Assembly (NCBI GenBank): GCA_002429595.1 | Contig: DJAM01000033.1 | Coordinates: forward strand, 1-34,371 | DNA: 34,371 bases | Direction: 5' to 3' | Origin: Coxiellaceae bacterium UBA6002 | GTDB taxonomy: Bacteria > Pseudomonadota > Gammaproteobacteria > UBA6002 | Shown: positions 1 through 8,243 of the stretch, in pieces | How the letters are laid out: the number at the start of each line of letters is the position of its first letter | Numbering within the stretch: position 1 is the stretch's first letter | The notes under the pieces: model-generated | Database searches by the model: none | Told to the model about the DNA's origin: nothing | What the model saw: only the letters and a program-made list of their open reading frames with translations | Position numbers and translations under genes: made by a program

Positions 1-19
1 CGCCTTCGCGGGAATGACA
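1..19. repeat. Partial copy of the TGTCATTCCCGCG palindromic repeat
   Basis: The first bases read CGCCTTCGCGGGAATGACA, which matches the right arm of the intergenic palindromes at 915-1032, 4443-4518 and 16175-16249 with one difference. The rest of the element lies outside the window. It sits downstream of the lpxH stop codon. Confidence 0.75.
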
Positions 20-36
20 CAAAACCCATTAGCAAA

Positions 37-759
37 TTATTTAAAGAAAATAAGCTCTTGCTTGCCACTTTCCCACCATTTTAAATAGCAACCTTGTCGT
101 TCCCAAGAGCCAAGCACAATACGTTTGGCTACTCGATTTGCCATTGGTAAATCAACCGCAAGCGGACGGTGAGTGTGACCATGAATGATATAATCGACTT
201 GATATTTTTGTAGTTGCTGCTGCACGGTATCTTGCGCCACATCCATGATACTAAGTGGCAAAGTTTTAGTATGTAACGTACTTTTTCGTCGAAGACGCAA
301 GCCAATTCTTTTTCGAAGACGAAGCGGCAGTCGTGCAAAAACGCTCTTAATCACAGGGTTGTGAGAAAATTTGCGAAAACGCATATGTTGCTCGTCAAAA
401 GTACAAAGCGCATCGCCATGCGTCAATAAGACTTTGCTGCCATATAAGTTAATCGGTGTGAAATCTTTAATTAAAGTGCAGCCGCAGGCTTTGGCGAATC
501 GTTTTCCCAACAAAAAATCACGATTTCCACCCATCAAATAAACTTTGATACCACGAGCTGTTAATTTTTTAAGTGATTTTTTAATACGATCTGAAAATTC
601 CGTATGATCATCATCACCAATCCACAGTTCAAAGAAATCGCCTAAGATATAGATTGCTTGTGCGGATTTGGCGTGGGCTTCTAAAAAATTATAAAAATAG
701 TCTGTGCTTTGAGGGTGATGCTCATCAAGATGTAAGTCGGAGATAAAAAGTGTGTGCAT
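37..759 (-). CDS. lpxH: UDP-2,3-diacylglucosamine diphosphatase LpxH
   Basis: LpxH hydrolyses UDP-2,3-diacylglucosamine to lipid X and UMP, the fourth step of lipid A synthesis, at the inner face of the cytoplasmic membrane. The 240-residue length is normal for the family. The calcineurin-like metal-binding motifs are all present: D8 and H10 in SDLH, GDFFELWIGDD (40-50) with D41, GGNRDF (77-82) with N79, THGD (113-116) with H114, and HGHTHRP (193-199). A basic, hydrophobic stretch at about 140-160 is the usual lipid-contacting insertion. The ATG at 757-759 has only a weak ribosome site (CGGAA, about 9 nt upstream). It is transcribed alone, away from the Sel1 gene, with the palindromic repeat between them. 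Its presence shows a Gram-negative organism making lipid A. Assignment is secure. Confidence 0.97.
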   Translation of the reverse strand: MHTLFISDLHLDEHHPQSTDYFYNFLEAHAKSAQAIYILGDFFELWIGDDDHTEFSDRIKKSLKKLTARGIKVYLMGGNRDFLLGKRFAKACGCTLIKDFTPINLYGSKVLLTHGDALCTFDEQHMRFRKFSHNPVIKSVFARLPLRLRKRIGLRLRRKSTLHTKTLPLSIMDVAQDTVQQQLQKYQVDYIIHGHTHRPLAVDLPMANRVAKRIVLGSWERQGCYLKWWESGKQELIFFK

Positions 760-914
760 CTATATTTTCCGTAATGTAAAACTGCCAACAGTTTAAAATA
801 TCTAACAATAGTTTTTATCGCATAGCAGATTACTCATTCTAGATGACAATTTTGCCTATTTTTTGATAAATTTTGGTAATTGTACAATTATTTAAGATTT
901 TGTGCAAAACATCG

Positions 915-1032
915 ATGTGTCATTGCAGGGTGATGTGTCATTCCCGCGCAGGTGGGAATCCATCCTGAGGTGCAGCTGGAAGCATGGATTCCCACCTGCG
1001 CGGGAATGACACATCACCCTGCAATGACACAT
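915..1032. repeat. Palindromic intergenic repeat with perfect 49-bp arms
   Basis: Left arm 915-963 and right arm 984-1032 are exact reverse complements over 49 bases, separated by a 20-base loop (964-983) holding GTGCAGCTGGAAGC. The inner 28 bases of each arm are the TGTCATTCCCGCGCAGG core shared with 4443-4518 and 16175-16249. The outer part (ATGTGTCATTGCAGGGTG) is special to this copy. A further ATGACACAT lies just outside, at about 1042-1050, so parts of the arm recur as short direct repeats. The surrounding gene-free stretch 760-1076 lies between the lpxH start and the 3' end of the Sel1 gene; nothing else was recognised in it. The pattern fits a non-autonomous MITE/REP-like element. Confidence 0.92.
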
Positions 1033-1076
1033 AACGCGCAGATGACACATAACTTTGCAATAACAATCATCTAAAA

Positions 1077-1841
1077 TTATTTAGCTATTTTCTGCGACAT
1101 AGTATTGTTGGTTCTGGGGTCAACAGCTTCGCGGCTTCTATCGCGTGGTCTTTTTTCACCGAGACTAAAGTGAACCGATTTTGGCGTGTTCTCTTTCAAC
1201 CACTTGCGGGCTCCTTCATGCTCCTGTTCTGCAGCGTCCTTGAACCAATTTCGGGCATTACTTTGTTTTACCGGTTCCGGTGATTTTATTAATAATAATG
1301 CTAGTTGGTATTGTGATTCCGCATGGGTTTCTTTCGCAGCTCTTAGCAGCCAAACAGAGGCTTCTGACTCATCTTTGGCCTTTAGATATCTCATCCCTAA
1401 TAGATGTTGGGCAGGCACATAGCCATTTTCAGCGGACAGTTTATATAGGCTTGTCGCTTGATTTTCATCTTTGACGACTCCCCACCCGTTATCAAACATC
1501 TCTGCTTTGTAAAATAAAGCAGTGCGATGTTCGCTACCTTTTAACCATTCCCAAGCTTCTTGATAATTTTTTTCGCATCCCCAGCCTTTCAATAGCATGA
1601 TGCCACGTTGTACTTTAGCATCTGGAACGATATCTTCGGAGGCTTGGGCGATTAATGCATAAGCTTTTTTATCATCTTTTGGGGTGCCACGGCCATGAAA
1701 ATATAACATCCCGAAGCGGTAGCGAAGTATGTTACTGCCTTCTTTATGTTTGTCAAAAAACTCTTTTAAGCTAATAAATTTCCTGATACTTTCACGTTCT
1801 TCTTCAGTCATTTGTGGCAGTGGTGGGGTAGGTGCTTGCAT
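1077..1841 (-). CDS. Sel1-repeat protein (SLR/TPR-like), possible effector
   Basis: The 254-residue product has about five Sel1-like repeats between residues 38 and 215. They are recognisable from motifs such as RFGMLYFHGRGTPKDDKKA, GIMLLKGWGCEKNYQEA, KAEMFDNGWGVVKDENQA, LLGMRYLKAKDESEA and YQLALLLIKSPEPVKQSNA, each followed by a W/Y-x-x-A helix end. Sel1 repeats fold as paired helices that bind other proteins. No signal peptide or membrane segment is seen. The C-terminal 35 residues are basic and polar (EKRPRDRSREA) and probably disordered. In Legionellales, Sel1 proteins are often Dot/Icm effectors or host-interaction factors, but no promoter box or secretion signal supports that here. The ribosome site is weak (GGGA, about 9 nt before the ATG). 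It is divergent from gltX. Confidence 0.85.
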   Translation of the reverse strand: MQAPTPPLPQMTEEERESIRKFISLKEFFDKHKEGSNILRYRFGMLYFHGRGTPKDDKKAYALIAQASEDIVPDAKVQRGIMLLKGWGCEKNYQEAWEWLKGSEHRTALFYKAEMFDNGWGVVKDENQATSLYKLSAENGYVPAQHLLGMRYLKAKDESEASVWLLRAAKETHAESQYQLALLLIKSPEPVKQSNARNWFKDAAEQEHEGARKWLKENTPKSVHFSLGEKRPRDRSREAVDPRTNNTMSQKIAK

Positions 1842-1914
1842 AGTTTGTATCCCGTTCTGTGAAATATAAATTTAATATCTTACCTGGCTTCTGACTGGTA
1901 AGAAATAATGTTTT

Positions 1915-1937
1915 CTTGGGTTTCACCCAGGCTACAT
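1915..1937 (-). repeat. Short hairpin repeat ATGTAGCCTGGGTGAAACCC..., copy 1
   Basis: Read on the minus strand this 23-base element differs at three positions from the copy at 6135-6157. Each contains a small hairpin (CCTGGGT or CCTGAGT, then GAA, then the complement). This copy lies in the leader of gltX, 39 bases before the chosen start. Confidence 0.7.
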
Positions 1938-1976
1938 GTTAGACTCTATACCTTGTTTGCTAACAAGGTTTCTAGA

Positions 1977-3395
1977 ATGGCTGATACTGTAAAAACACGT
2001 TTTTGTCCTAGTCCAACTGGCTTTGTGCATCTTGGTAATATTCGTACGGCCCTTTTTAATGCGTTACTTGCTAGAAAAGAAAGCGGAATTTTTTTATTGC
2101 GAATTGAAGACACAGATGTTGTACGATCTAAAGCGGAATATGTTGTTGCGCTTGAAGAAGATATGCTTTGGTTAGGTCTAGATTGGCAGGAAGGTCCATC
2201 ACATGATCTACATAATGGGCCTTATTTTCAGTCTGAACGGCAAGCAGTATATGATCATTATTATCAGCAATTAGAACAACAAAACCAAGCTTATCCTTGC
2301 TTTTGCTCTGAGGAAGATTTGGCATTGATGCGCAAAGTGCAGCGTGCTGCCGGTAAACCGCCGCGTTATGCTGGTACTTGTTATGGCCTTAGCAAAGAGG
2401 AGATTGCTGCTAAATTAGCGCAAGGAATCAAACCTACTTTACGTTTCCATGTTGAAAAAAATGCCCTCATTGAATTCGAAGATGTGGTGCGTGGTAAGCA
2501 AGTTTTTAATGGTAATGATATAGGTGATTTTATTATTCGTCGCGCTGATGGCACATCGCCATTTATGTTTTGTAATGCAATTGACGATGCATTAATGAAA
2601 GTGACTTATGCATTACGCGGTGAAGATCATCTGACTAATACACCTCGACAAATTCTTATTTTAAAAGCACTAAATTTACCCGCGCCGTCTTATGGTCATA
2701 TCTCATTAATTGTTGGATCAGATGGCAGCCCACTTTCGAAACGTCATGGTAGTAAAAGCGTTCAAGAATTAAGAAAGTCAGGTTTTTTGCCAGACGCAAT
2801 TAACAATTACTTAGCAAGACTAGGTCATTATTACGAAAGTGATACTTATATGACATTAGAACAACTTGCCGAGAAATTTTCGTTAGAGCATTTAGGAAGA
2901 GCACCAGCGCGTTTTGACTATCAACAATTACTGCGTTGGCAGCAAGAAGCAATTTCTCGCAAACCAAATGAAGAATTATGGCTGTGGCTCGATGAGCAAA
3001 CTCGTGCATTAATTCCTGAAAAGCATCGCGAAGATTTTATTGCAACTATTCGAGCTAATATTCTTTTTCCTGTAGATGCGCACAAATATGCTGAATTATT
3101 TTTTACTGATATTTTATTGCAAGAAACACTTTCTGAAGAACACAAAGCTATTTTACAGCAGGCTGGGGTTGAGTATTTTGAGACAGCTATTGCCATAATT
3201 AATTCTCGTGGGCAAGACTTTAAAGTTGTCAGCCAAGAATTAGGTCAGAAGTTGCAGCTTAAAGGTAAGGCATTATTTCAGCCATTACGTGTTGCAATTA
3301 CGGGTGAATTACACGGTCCAGAAATGGTGGCAATATTTAAGTTGCTGCCGTTAGACAAAATTGTCGCGCGATTAAAATCTGCGCAGTCGATTTGA
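1977..3395 (+). CDS. gltX: Glutamyl-tRNA synthetase
   Basis: GltX charges tRNA-Glu with glutamate in the cytoplasm. Starting at 1977 gives 472 residues, the usual length, beginning MADTVKTRFCPSPTGFVHLGN, with the class I HIGH-type motif at H18-N21. The open frame extends 23 codons further up, to 1908, but that part runs through a repeat element, and AAGG at 1965-1968 is a good ribosome site for 1977. The second class I motif is LSKRHG (253-258). A CxC pair (CFC) and a later Cys (GTCYG) fit the zinc-binding insert. The SKRHG form and the insert resemble the second GltX type found in some proteobacteria with two copies, such as Coxiella, so it may prefer one tRNA (Glu or Gln); that is inference. 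Its stop codon touches the stop of the convergent acetyltransferase with no base between. Confidence 0.96.
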   Translation: MADTVKTRFCPSPTGFVHLGNIRTALFNALLARKESGIFLLRIEDTDVVRSKAEYVVALEEDMLWLGLDWQEGPSHDLHNGPYFQSERQAVYDHYYQQLEQQNQAYPCFCSEEDLALMRKVQRAAGKPPRYAGTCYGLSKEEIAAKLAQGIKPTLRFHVEKNALIEFEDVVRGKQVFNGNDIGDFIIRRADGTSPFMFCNAIDDALMKVTYALRGEDHLTNTPRQILILKALNLPAPSYGHISLIVGSDGSPLSKRHGSKSVQELRKSGFLPDAINNYLARLGHYYESDTYMTLEQLAEKFSLEHLGRAPARFDYQQLLRWQQEAISRKPNEELWLWLDEQTRALIPEKHREDFIATIRANILFPVDAHKYAELFFTDILLQETLSEEHKAILQQAGVEYFETAIAIINSRGQDFKVVSQELGQKLQLKGKALFQPLRVAITGELHGPEMVAIFKLLPLDKIVARLKSAQSI

Positions 3396-4295
3396 TTAGG
3401 GAAAAATACTGACGGGTTTAATAAAACTTAAATCGTAAGTATAAAAATCATGGATAGCCGTAATTTCATAACCGCATTGCTCGTATAATTTAATCGCACT
3501 TTCGTTTTTGCCTTCAACATCAAGATAAATCGTTTTGATACGATTTTTCTCTAACATTTCCATGACCTTCATTACCATCGCTGTTGCATAACGTTTACGA
3601 CGAAAGGCGGGTAGTATGCAAAGATCATGAATGTAGGCATGATTTTTTTCGTCATATCGTAGATGGACCTTGCCGATTTTTTCGCCGCTACCGCTAATAG
3701 CAACATAGACTTTGCGATTTTTTTCGCCCATGCTGTTGATAAAGCGGAAGATCATTTTATCAAGTGAGCTGTTAAAGCAAATGGCGTCCATTTGAGCCAA
3801 ATCAATAATATCCTCTTTAACGTATTCGCGTAGCTCAAGCTCTGGTAAGTCTTCAAAGATGGGCTTAGTTTTGGAAACCATTTCATATTCGGCATGAGAA
3901 TAACTGGTATTTAATCTTTGCGCGATTTGCTTAGCGATTTGCGCTTCGCGGTTGCAAATTAACAAACATTTCTGAAAGCCACGATTGACTAACTCGGCGA
4001 AAATTTCAGTCAAGAGTGATTTAAAATAACCTTGTCTACGATATTTGGGATGAACAATGGCCGTAAGTTCGACTTCATCTTCTTTAAAAGCGAATACTCC
4101 GACATAGCCAGCAAGGTTACCTTCAACATAAAGTAAATAATCATCATATTCAGGGAGTTTTCGGTCTTCTAAGATATTCCAATAAAATTTGGTTTTAAAT
4201 TTATCGATATTATGCGAAAGAATTGCGAGATTTTTGATCTCCTTTAATTCGCTTTTAGATAGCTTAGTTGTTTTAGTTAAATATCGTCTAATCAT
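3396..4295 (-). CDS. Tandem GNAT-family N-acetyltransferase
   Basis: The 299-residue protein holds two GNAT folds. The first (about 15-140) has the acetyl-CoA binding motif A as VHPKYRRQGYFKSLL (81-95). The second (about 154-290) has ILPAFRRKRYATAMVMKVM (227-245), followed by YLDVEGKNESAIKLYEQCGY, a typical GNAT C-terminal strand-helix. In the second motif A the first glycine of R-x-x-G-x-A is arginine (R235), so acetyl-CoA binding by that half may be weakened. Paired GNAT domains occur in mycothiol-synthase-like enzymes and in peptide or small-molecule acetyltransferases, but the substrate cannot be read from sequence. It is convergent with gltX, the two stop codons being adjacent. Family call firm, function unknown. 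Confidence 0.88.
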   Translation of the reverse strand: MIRRYLTKTTKLSKSELKEIKNLAILSHNIDKFKTKFYWNILEDRKLPEYDDYLLYVEGNLAGYVGVFAFKEDEVELTAIVHPKYRRQGYFKSLLTEIFAELVNRGFQKCLLICNREAQIAKQIAQRLNTSYSHAEYEMVSKTKPIFEDLPELELREYVKEDIIDLAQMDAICFNSSLDKMIFRFINSMGEKNRKVYVAISGSGEKIGKVHLRYDEKNHAYIHDLCILPAFRRKRYATAMVMKVMEMLEKNRIKTIYLDVEGKNESAIKLYEQCGYEITAIHDFYTYDLSFIKPVSIFP

Positions 4296-4442
4296 CTTTT
4301 ATATTCAATTATAGCGTCCGAAGTGAGAACTACAGTATTATTATAGATTACCTTATAAGCATGGAATCTTGCATTGTTTCTAATTTATAGGATTGTAAGA
4401 AAAAAGGCTCTTAAATGCAAAGAATTGGTAGCCTGGCGTTTT

Positions 4443-4518
4443 TGTCATTCCCGCGCAGGCGGGGAATCCATTGTAGATGCAGCTGGAAGCATGGATTTCC
4501 GCCTGCGCGGGAATGACA
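4443..4518. repeat. Palindromic intergenic repeat, 76-bp copy
   Basis: The arms begin TGTCATTCCCGCGCAGGCGG and end with the complement, around a loop containing GATGCAGCTGGAAGC, which is also in the 915-1032 copy. The arms differ by small changes (an extra G on the left, TTTCC on the right). It sits in the gene-free stretch 4296-4602 between the acetyltransferase and the aldehyde dehydrogenase. An open frame across it (4374-4598) is only a translation of the repeat. Nothing else was recognised there except the GGAG ribosome site at 4591-4594. Confidence 0.9.
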
Positions 4519-4602
4519 GAAAAGTCCTAACCCTTTCCCCCCAAGCAGCAGAGAGAATAAAGCTGACAGTAACCAACCAGGAACACAATTGGAGCTAGAT
4601 CC

Positions 4603-6135
4603 ATGGAAGCATTATCTGAATTAGGATTGAAATATCAAAATCTCGGCGGTTGTGCTGGCTATAATTGGTGTCGCAGCCAAGGTAACACCATAACATCCCA
4701 CAATCCTGCTAATGAGGAAATTCTGGGAACAATTCAAGCTGCAACCTTAGAAGACTATCACCAAATCTCCGACCTTGCCGCTCACAGCTTTAAAACTTGG
4801 AGAGAAGTTCCTGCTCCTGTTCGAGGGGAGTGCATACGTTTAATTGGTGAAGAATTACGTCGCCACAAAGATGCACTGGGAACTTTGATTTCCTTAGAAT
4901 GTGGCAAGATTAAACAAGAAGGCGATGGTGAAGTTCAAGAAATGATCGATATGGCAGACTTTGCTGTGGGGTTGTCGCGAATGCTTTATGGCAAAACTCT
5001 GCCATCAGAGCGCAAATTTCATAAAATGTTAGAACAATGGCACCCGCTTGGACCGGTGGGCATCATCACGGCATTTAATTTTCCGGTTGCAGTTTGGGCT
5101 TGGAACGCTTTTTTAGCTGCGATTTGTGGTGATACTGTCGTATGGAAACCGTCACATAAAGTGTCGTTGTGTGCGATTGCAGTGCAAAATATCTGCAATA
5201 AAGTTACCCGTGAACTTGGCTATGATGGCGTTTTTTCACTATTGATTACGGACGAAACTCAGGTAGCTGAACAATTAGTCGATGATATTCGCTTTCCTTT
5301 AATTTCTTTTACTGGCTCAACTTCAGTTGGAAAGCGGATTGCAGAGAAAGTTGTCAGGCGGTTAGGAAGACACATCCTAGAACTTAGCGGCAATAATGCG
5401 GTTATCGTCGATGAGACTGCCAATTTAAATCTAGCAGTACCCACGATTGTATTTGGTGGCGTTGGTACCGCAGGGCAACGATGTACCTCTACGCGTCGAG
5501 TGATTGTCCATAAAGCGAGATATGATGAGTTGGTTCAGCGCTTAGTGACCGCGTATCAAGAAATCAAAATTGGTGATCCACTTTCCCCTTTGACATTAAT
5601 GGGGCCTTTAATTGACCAATCTGCCGTTGATCAATATATACAAGCAATCAAAAAAGCAAAAGAGGCGAAGGCAGACATTTTATATGGCGGTAAAGTCATT
5701 AACAAACCTGGTTTTTTTGTCGAACCAACGTTAATCCACGCAGCTGCTAATACAGAAATTATGCAAGAAGAAACGTTTGGCCCGATCACCTATATCCTGA
5801 CCTATGAAAAATTTTCAGAAGCCTTGGAACTACACAATAATGTGCGCCAAGGACTCTCTTCATCATTATTTACCGAAGATTTTAGACATAGCGAATATTT
5901 TCTTTCGGTCTTTGGCAGTGATTGTGGTATTGCTAATATTAATGTCGGGACATCTGGTGCAGAAATTGGTGGTGCTTTTGGTGGTGAGAAAGAAACTGGT
6001 GGCGGCAGGGAAGCAGGATCTGATGCTTGGAAAAATTACATGCGAAGACAAACTAACACCATTAACTGGAGTAATGAATTGCCGCTTGCTCAAGGCATTA
6101 CTTTTACTCTACCTGTAGCGCATGATTCTAAATAA
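4603..6135 (+). CDS. Aldehyde dehydrogenase, ALDH7 (aminoadipate semialdehyde dehydrogenase) type
   Basis: This NAD-dependent aldehyde dehydrogenase has 510 residues, the length of the ALDH7 (antiquitin) branch, whose members oxidise alpha-aminoadipate semialdehyde/piperideine-6-carboxylate in lysine breakdown. Visible features are the nucleotide-binding TAFNFPVAVWAWN and VVWKPS segments, the general base in LELSGNN (E260), the catalytic cysteine in GTAGQRCTSTRR (C294), EETFGPITYIL, and the ALDH7-like C-terminal GGAFGGEKETGGGREAGSDAWK. The ATG at 4603 has GGAG 8 bases upstream. It is followed, 50 bases on, by trpB on the same strand, so it may head a long operon. Substrate assignment is by family resemblance; another semialdehyde is possible. 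Confidence 0.92.
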   Translation: MEALSELGLKYQNLGGCAGYNWCRSQGNTITSHNPANEEILGTIQAATLEDYHQISDLAAHSFKTWREVPAPVRGECIRLIGEELRRHKDALGTLISLECGKIKQEGDGEVQEMIDMADFAVGLSRMLYGKTLPSERKFHKMLEQWHPLGPVGIITAFNFPVAVWAWNAFLAAICGDTVVWKPSHKVSLCAIAVQNICNKVTRELGYDGVFSLLITDETQVAEQLVDDIRFPLISFTGSTSVGKRIAEKVVRRLGRHILELSGNNAVIVDETANLNLAVPTIVFGGVGTAGQRCTSTRRVIVHKARYDELVQRLVTAYQEIKIGDPLSPLTLMGPLIDQSAVDQYIQAIKKAKEAKADILYGGKVINKPGFFVEPTLIHAAANTEIMQEETFGPITYILTYEKFSEALELHNNVRQGLSSSLFTEDFRHSEYFLSVFGSDCGIANINVGTSGAEIGGAFGGEKETGGGREAGSDAWKNYMRRQTNTINWSNELPLAQGITFTLPVAHDSK

Positions 6136-6157
6136 TGTAGCCTGAGTGAAACTCAGG
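6135..6157 (+). repeat. Short hairpin repeat ATGTAGCCTGAGTGAAACTC..., copy 2
   Basis: CCTGAGT (6141-6147) and ACTCAGG (6151-6157) form a 7-bp stem with a GAA loop. The same 23-base element, with three changes, is at 1915-1937 on the other strand. It lies between the dehydrogenase and trpB. It could reduce read-through or shape the trpB leader, but it has no run of T, so it is not a normal terminator. Confidence 0.7.
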
Positions 6158-6185
6158 AACTTTATATATCGAAGAAGGAAAACGA

Positions 6186-7445
6186 ATGAATGCAAATATG
6201 ATTAATCAGCCGGAACCTTTGCTTCCTGACCAAAATGGTTTTTTTGGTCAATTTGGTGGTCAATATATCCCTGAAATTCTTCGTCCTAATTTGGAACAGC
6301 TAGAAGAGACTTGGCGTGCGCTTATCAAAGATAGAACCTTTTGGCATAGTTTTGTTCATCTAGCTCAAGAGTATAGTGGTCGACCCACTCCCATTACGTT
6401 TGCGCAGAATATAACGAAGAAACTGGGTGGCGCACATATTTATTTAAAGCGGGAGGATCTTAATCAAACCGGTGCACATAAAATTAATAATGCGCTTGGG
6501 CAAGGTCTAGTAATGCAACGTTTAGGCAAAACGCGAGTGATTGCAGAAACAGGAGCAGGACAACACGGCGTAGCCACAGCAACGATGGCAGCACGTTTTG
6601 GTTTCGAAGCCTGTATTTATATGGGTGAAGAAGATGTTGCTCGTCAACGTCCCAATGTTTTTTGGATGGAACGCTTAGGTGCTAAGGTCATTCCAGTCGA
6701 AGAAGGTAGCAAAACATTAAAAGATGCTATTAACGCTGCCCTGCGTGATTGGTCGACTAATTTAGAATCTACACATTATCTATTGGGGACAGTCTGCGGG
6801 CCTCATCCTTTTCCTGCTTTAGTTGCTTACTTTCAAAGTATCATTGGCTTGGAAGCGAGAATTCAATTTTTGGAGCGCTTTGGCCGCTTACCCAGTAAAG
6901 TTTATGCCTGTATTGGCGGTGGTTCTAATGCAGTAGGAATTTTTCAAGGATTTCTCGATGGCTCTGTAGAGTTGGTGGGTGTAGAAGCAGGTGGTAAAAG
7001 TAAAAAAGCAGGTGAGCACGCGAGTCGAATTGCAAGTGGTCAAGGAACAGTTGGCATTGCCGAAGGTTTCAAAACACTCTTTTTACAGACAGAGGAAGGG
7101 CAACTTTTAGATACCCATTCAATTGCTGCAGGACTTGATTTTGTGGGGATCTCGCCAATTATTGCTAATTGGGCGGAGCAGGGCAAAGTGCGAATGGAGC
7201 AAGCTTTTGATCAGGAAGTTTTAGAAGCAGCGCAGTTATTAATTAAAGAAGAAGGCATCATTCCGGCATTAGAATCTTCACATGCTTTGGCTTGTGCTTT
7301 TAAAGAAGCAGGTAAATTAAGTCAAAGCGATTCGATTCTGATTAATTTATCCGGTCGTGGTGATAAAGATATTTTTACCTATGGTCGTATTTTTGGCGAC
7401 GAGTCGTGGACTCAATATCTCAAAACTATTTCGAAGGAGAAATGA
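6186..7445 (+). CDS. trpB: Tryptophan synthase beta chain
   Basis: TrpB joins indole and serine to make tryptophan, using pyridoxal phosphate. The 419-residue chain is a little long at the N terminus. GFFGQFGGQYIPE (18-30) matches the family start; the PLP lysine is K99 in GAHKINNALGQG; the substrate loop is ETGAGQHGVATA; the phosphate-binding loop is GGGSNAVG; and the C-terminal part has EGIIPALESSHALA and NLSGRGDKD. All catalytic elements are intact. The COMM-domain region after THSIAAGLD (VGISPIIANWAEQGK) differs from the usual YPGVGPEH text, hinting at a divergent branch. The ATG at 6186 follows AAGGAAA at 6 bases. Its stop overlaps the trpA start region. No trpE, D, C or F gene is in the window. 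Confidence 0.96.
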   Translation: MNANMINQPEPLLPDQNGFFGQFGGQYIPEILRPNLEQLEETWRALIKDRTFWHSFVHLAQEYSGRPTPITFAQNITKKLGGAHIYLKREDLNQTGAHKINNALGQGLVMQRLGKTRVIAETGAGQHGVATATMAARFGFEACIYMGEEDVARQRPNVFWMERLGAKVIPVEEGSKTLKDAINAALRDWSTNLESTHYLLGTVCGPHPFPALVAYFQSIIGLEARIQFLERFGRLPSKVYACIGGGSNAVGIFQGFLDGSVELVGVEAGGKSKKAGEHASRIASGQGTVGIAEGFKTLFLQTEEGQLLDTHSIAAGLDFVGISPIIANWAEQGKVRMEQAFDQEVLEAAQLLIKEEGIIPALESSHALACAFKEAGKLSQSDSILINLSGRGDKDIFTYGRIFGDESWTQYLKTISKEK

Positions 7446-8206
7446 TGCAACTGTTACCAAAAAAATTTCCGAATGAAATAGGATTAGTGGGTCACACCAT
7501 TGTGAATTATCCCGATAAAAAAACTGCTCGAAAACTTATTGAAATTTTAGCTACCAATAAAGTCGATCTTATTGAGTTGCAAATACCTTTTTCTGAGCCG
7601 ATTGCTGATGGTCCTATTTTTGCCAAGGCTAATCATGTTGTTATTGATCGAGGCCTTAAAATTGAAGAGTGTTATGAACTTATGCTTGAAATGACAAGTC
7701 AGTACGATTTGCCCTTTGTGTTTATGTCTTACGCTAATATTATTTTCAAACAAGGTTACGAAAATTTTATCAAAGCAGCTAAAAAAGCTGGTGCTAAAGG
7801 AGCAATCGTTCCAGACTTACCTCTAGATATTGCTACTGATTATTTTGAGGCCTGCCGAGCTCATGACTTTGCGGCGATCTCAGTGGTCGCTCCAAATATT
7901 TCTACTAAACGACTGCAAGTATTATCGAATTTTTTTGATGGTTTTGTGTATGCTGTAGCAAGAGCTGGGGTCACTGGACCTAAAACTACTTTTGATACTG
8001 CACTAAGTGATTATTTGAATGAAATACGTCAATTTAGTGATTTACCTCTTGCAGTTGGTTTTGGGGTTAGCAATCGTGAAGATCTCAATTTTTTGCGTGG
8101 AAAAGCCGATTATGCCGTGGTTGGCACTCAAACGATTCGTAGTTATGAACAGGGTGGTTTAGAGGCTGTATCGAAATTATGGCAAGAACTTTCTTCTGCC
8201 AAATAG
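7445..8206 (+). CDS. trpA: Tryptophan synthase alpha chain, divergent type
   Basis: TrpA cleaves indole-3-glycerol phosphate to indole, which is channelled to TrpB. With the start at 7445 it has 253 residues. Two ATGs occur in a row (7442 and 7445); AAGGAG at 7434-7439 is 5 bases from the second and only 2 from the first, so 7445 is chosen. Either way it overlaps or abuts the trpB stop (7443-7445), giving translational coupling. Catalytic E44 (LIELQIPFSEP) and D55 (ADGP) are kept, as is the phosphate-binding text RAGVTGPK and VGFGVSN. The usual FITAGDP near the N terminus is replaced by HTIVNYPD, which recalls the epsilonproteobacterial TrpA form rather than the Legionella one (from memory, unchecked). 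Transfer is possible. Confidence 0.93.
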   Translation: MQLLPKKFPNEIGLVGHTIVNYPDKKTARKLIEILATNKVDLIELQIPFSEPIADGPIFAKANHVVIDRGLKIEECYELMLEMTSQYDLPFVFMSYANIIFKQGYENFIKAAKKAGAKGAIVPDLPLDIATDYFEACRAHDFAAISVVAPNISTKRLQVLSNFFDGFVYAVARAGVTGPKTTFDTALSDYLNEIRQFSDLPLAVGFGVSNREDLNFLRGKADYAVVGTQTIRSYEQGGLEAVSKLWQELSSAK

Positions 8207-8243
8207 ATTTAAGTGATTTATTTTTCGTATAAGGATATACAAA

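Noticed and set aside
1908..1976. Upstream start of gltX at 1908
   Set aside because: The extra 23 codons cross a repeat element and are not part of the GltX family; AAGG at 1965-1968 supports 1977.
4374..4598. Plus-strand frame of 74 codons
   Set aside because: It runs through the palindromic repeat; the text CHSRAGG...RLRGND is the usual false translation of this repeat and appears on both strands at 16138-16269 as well.
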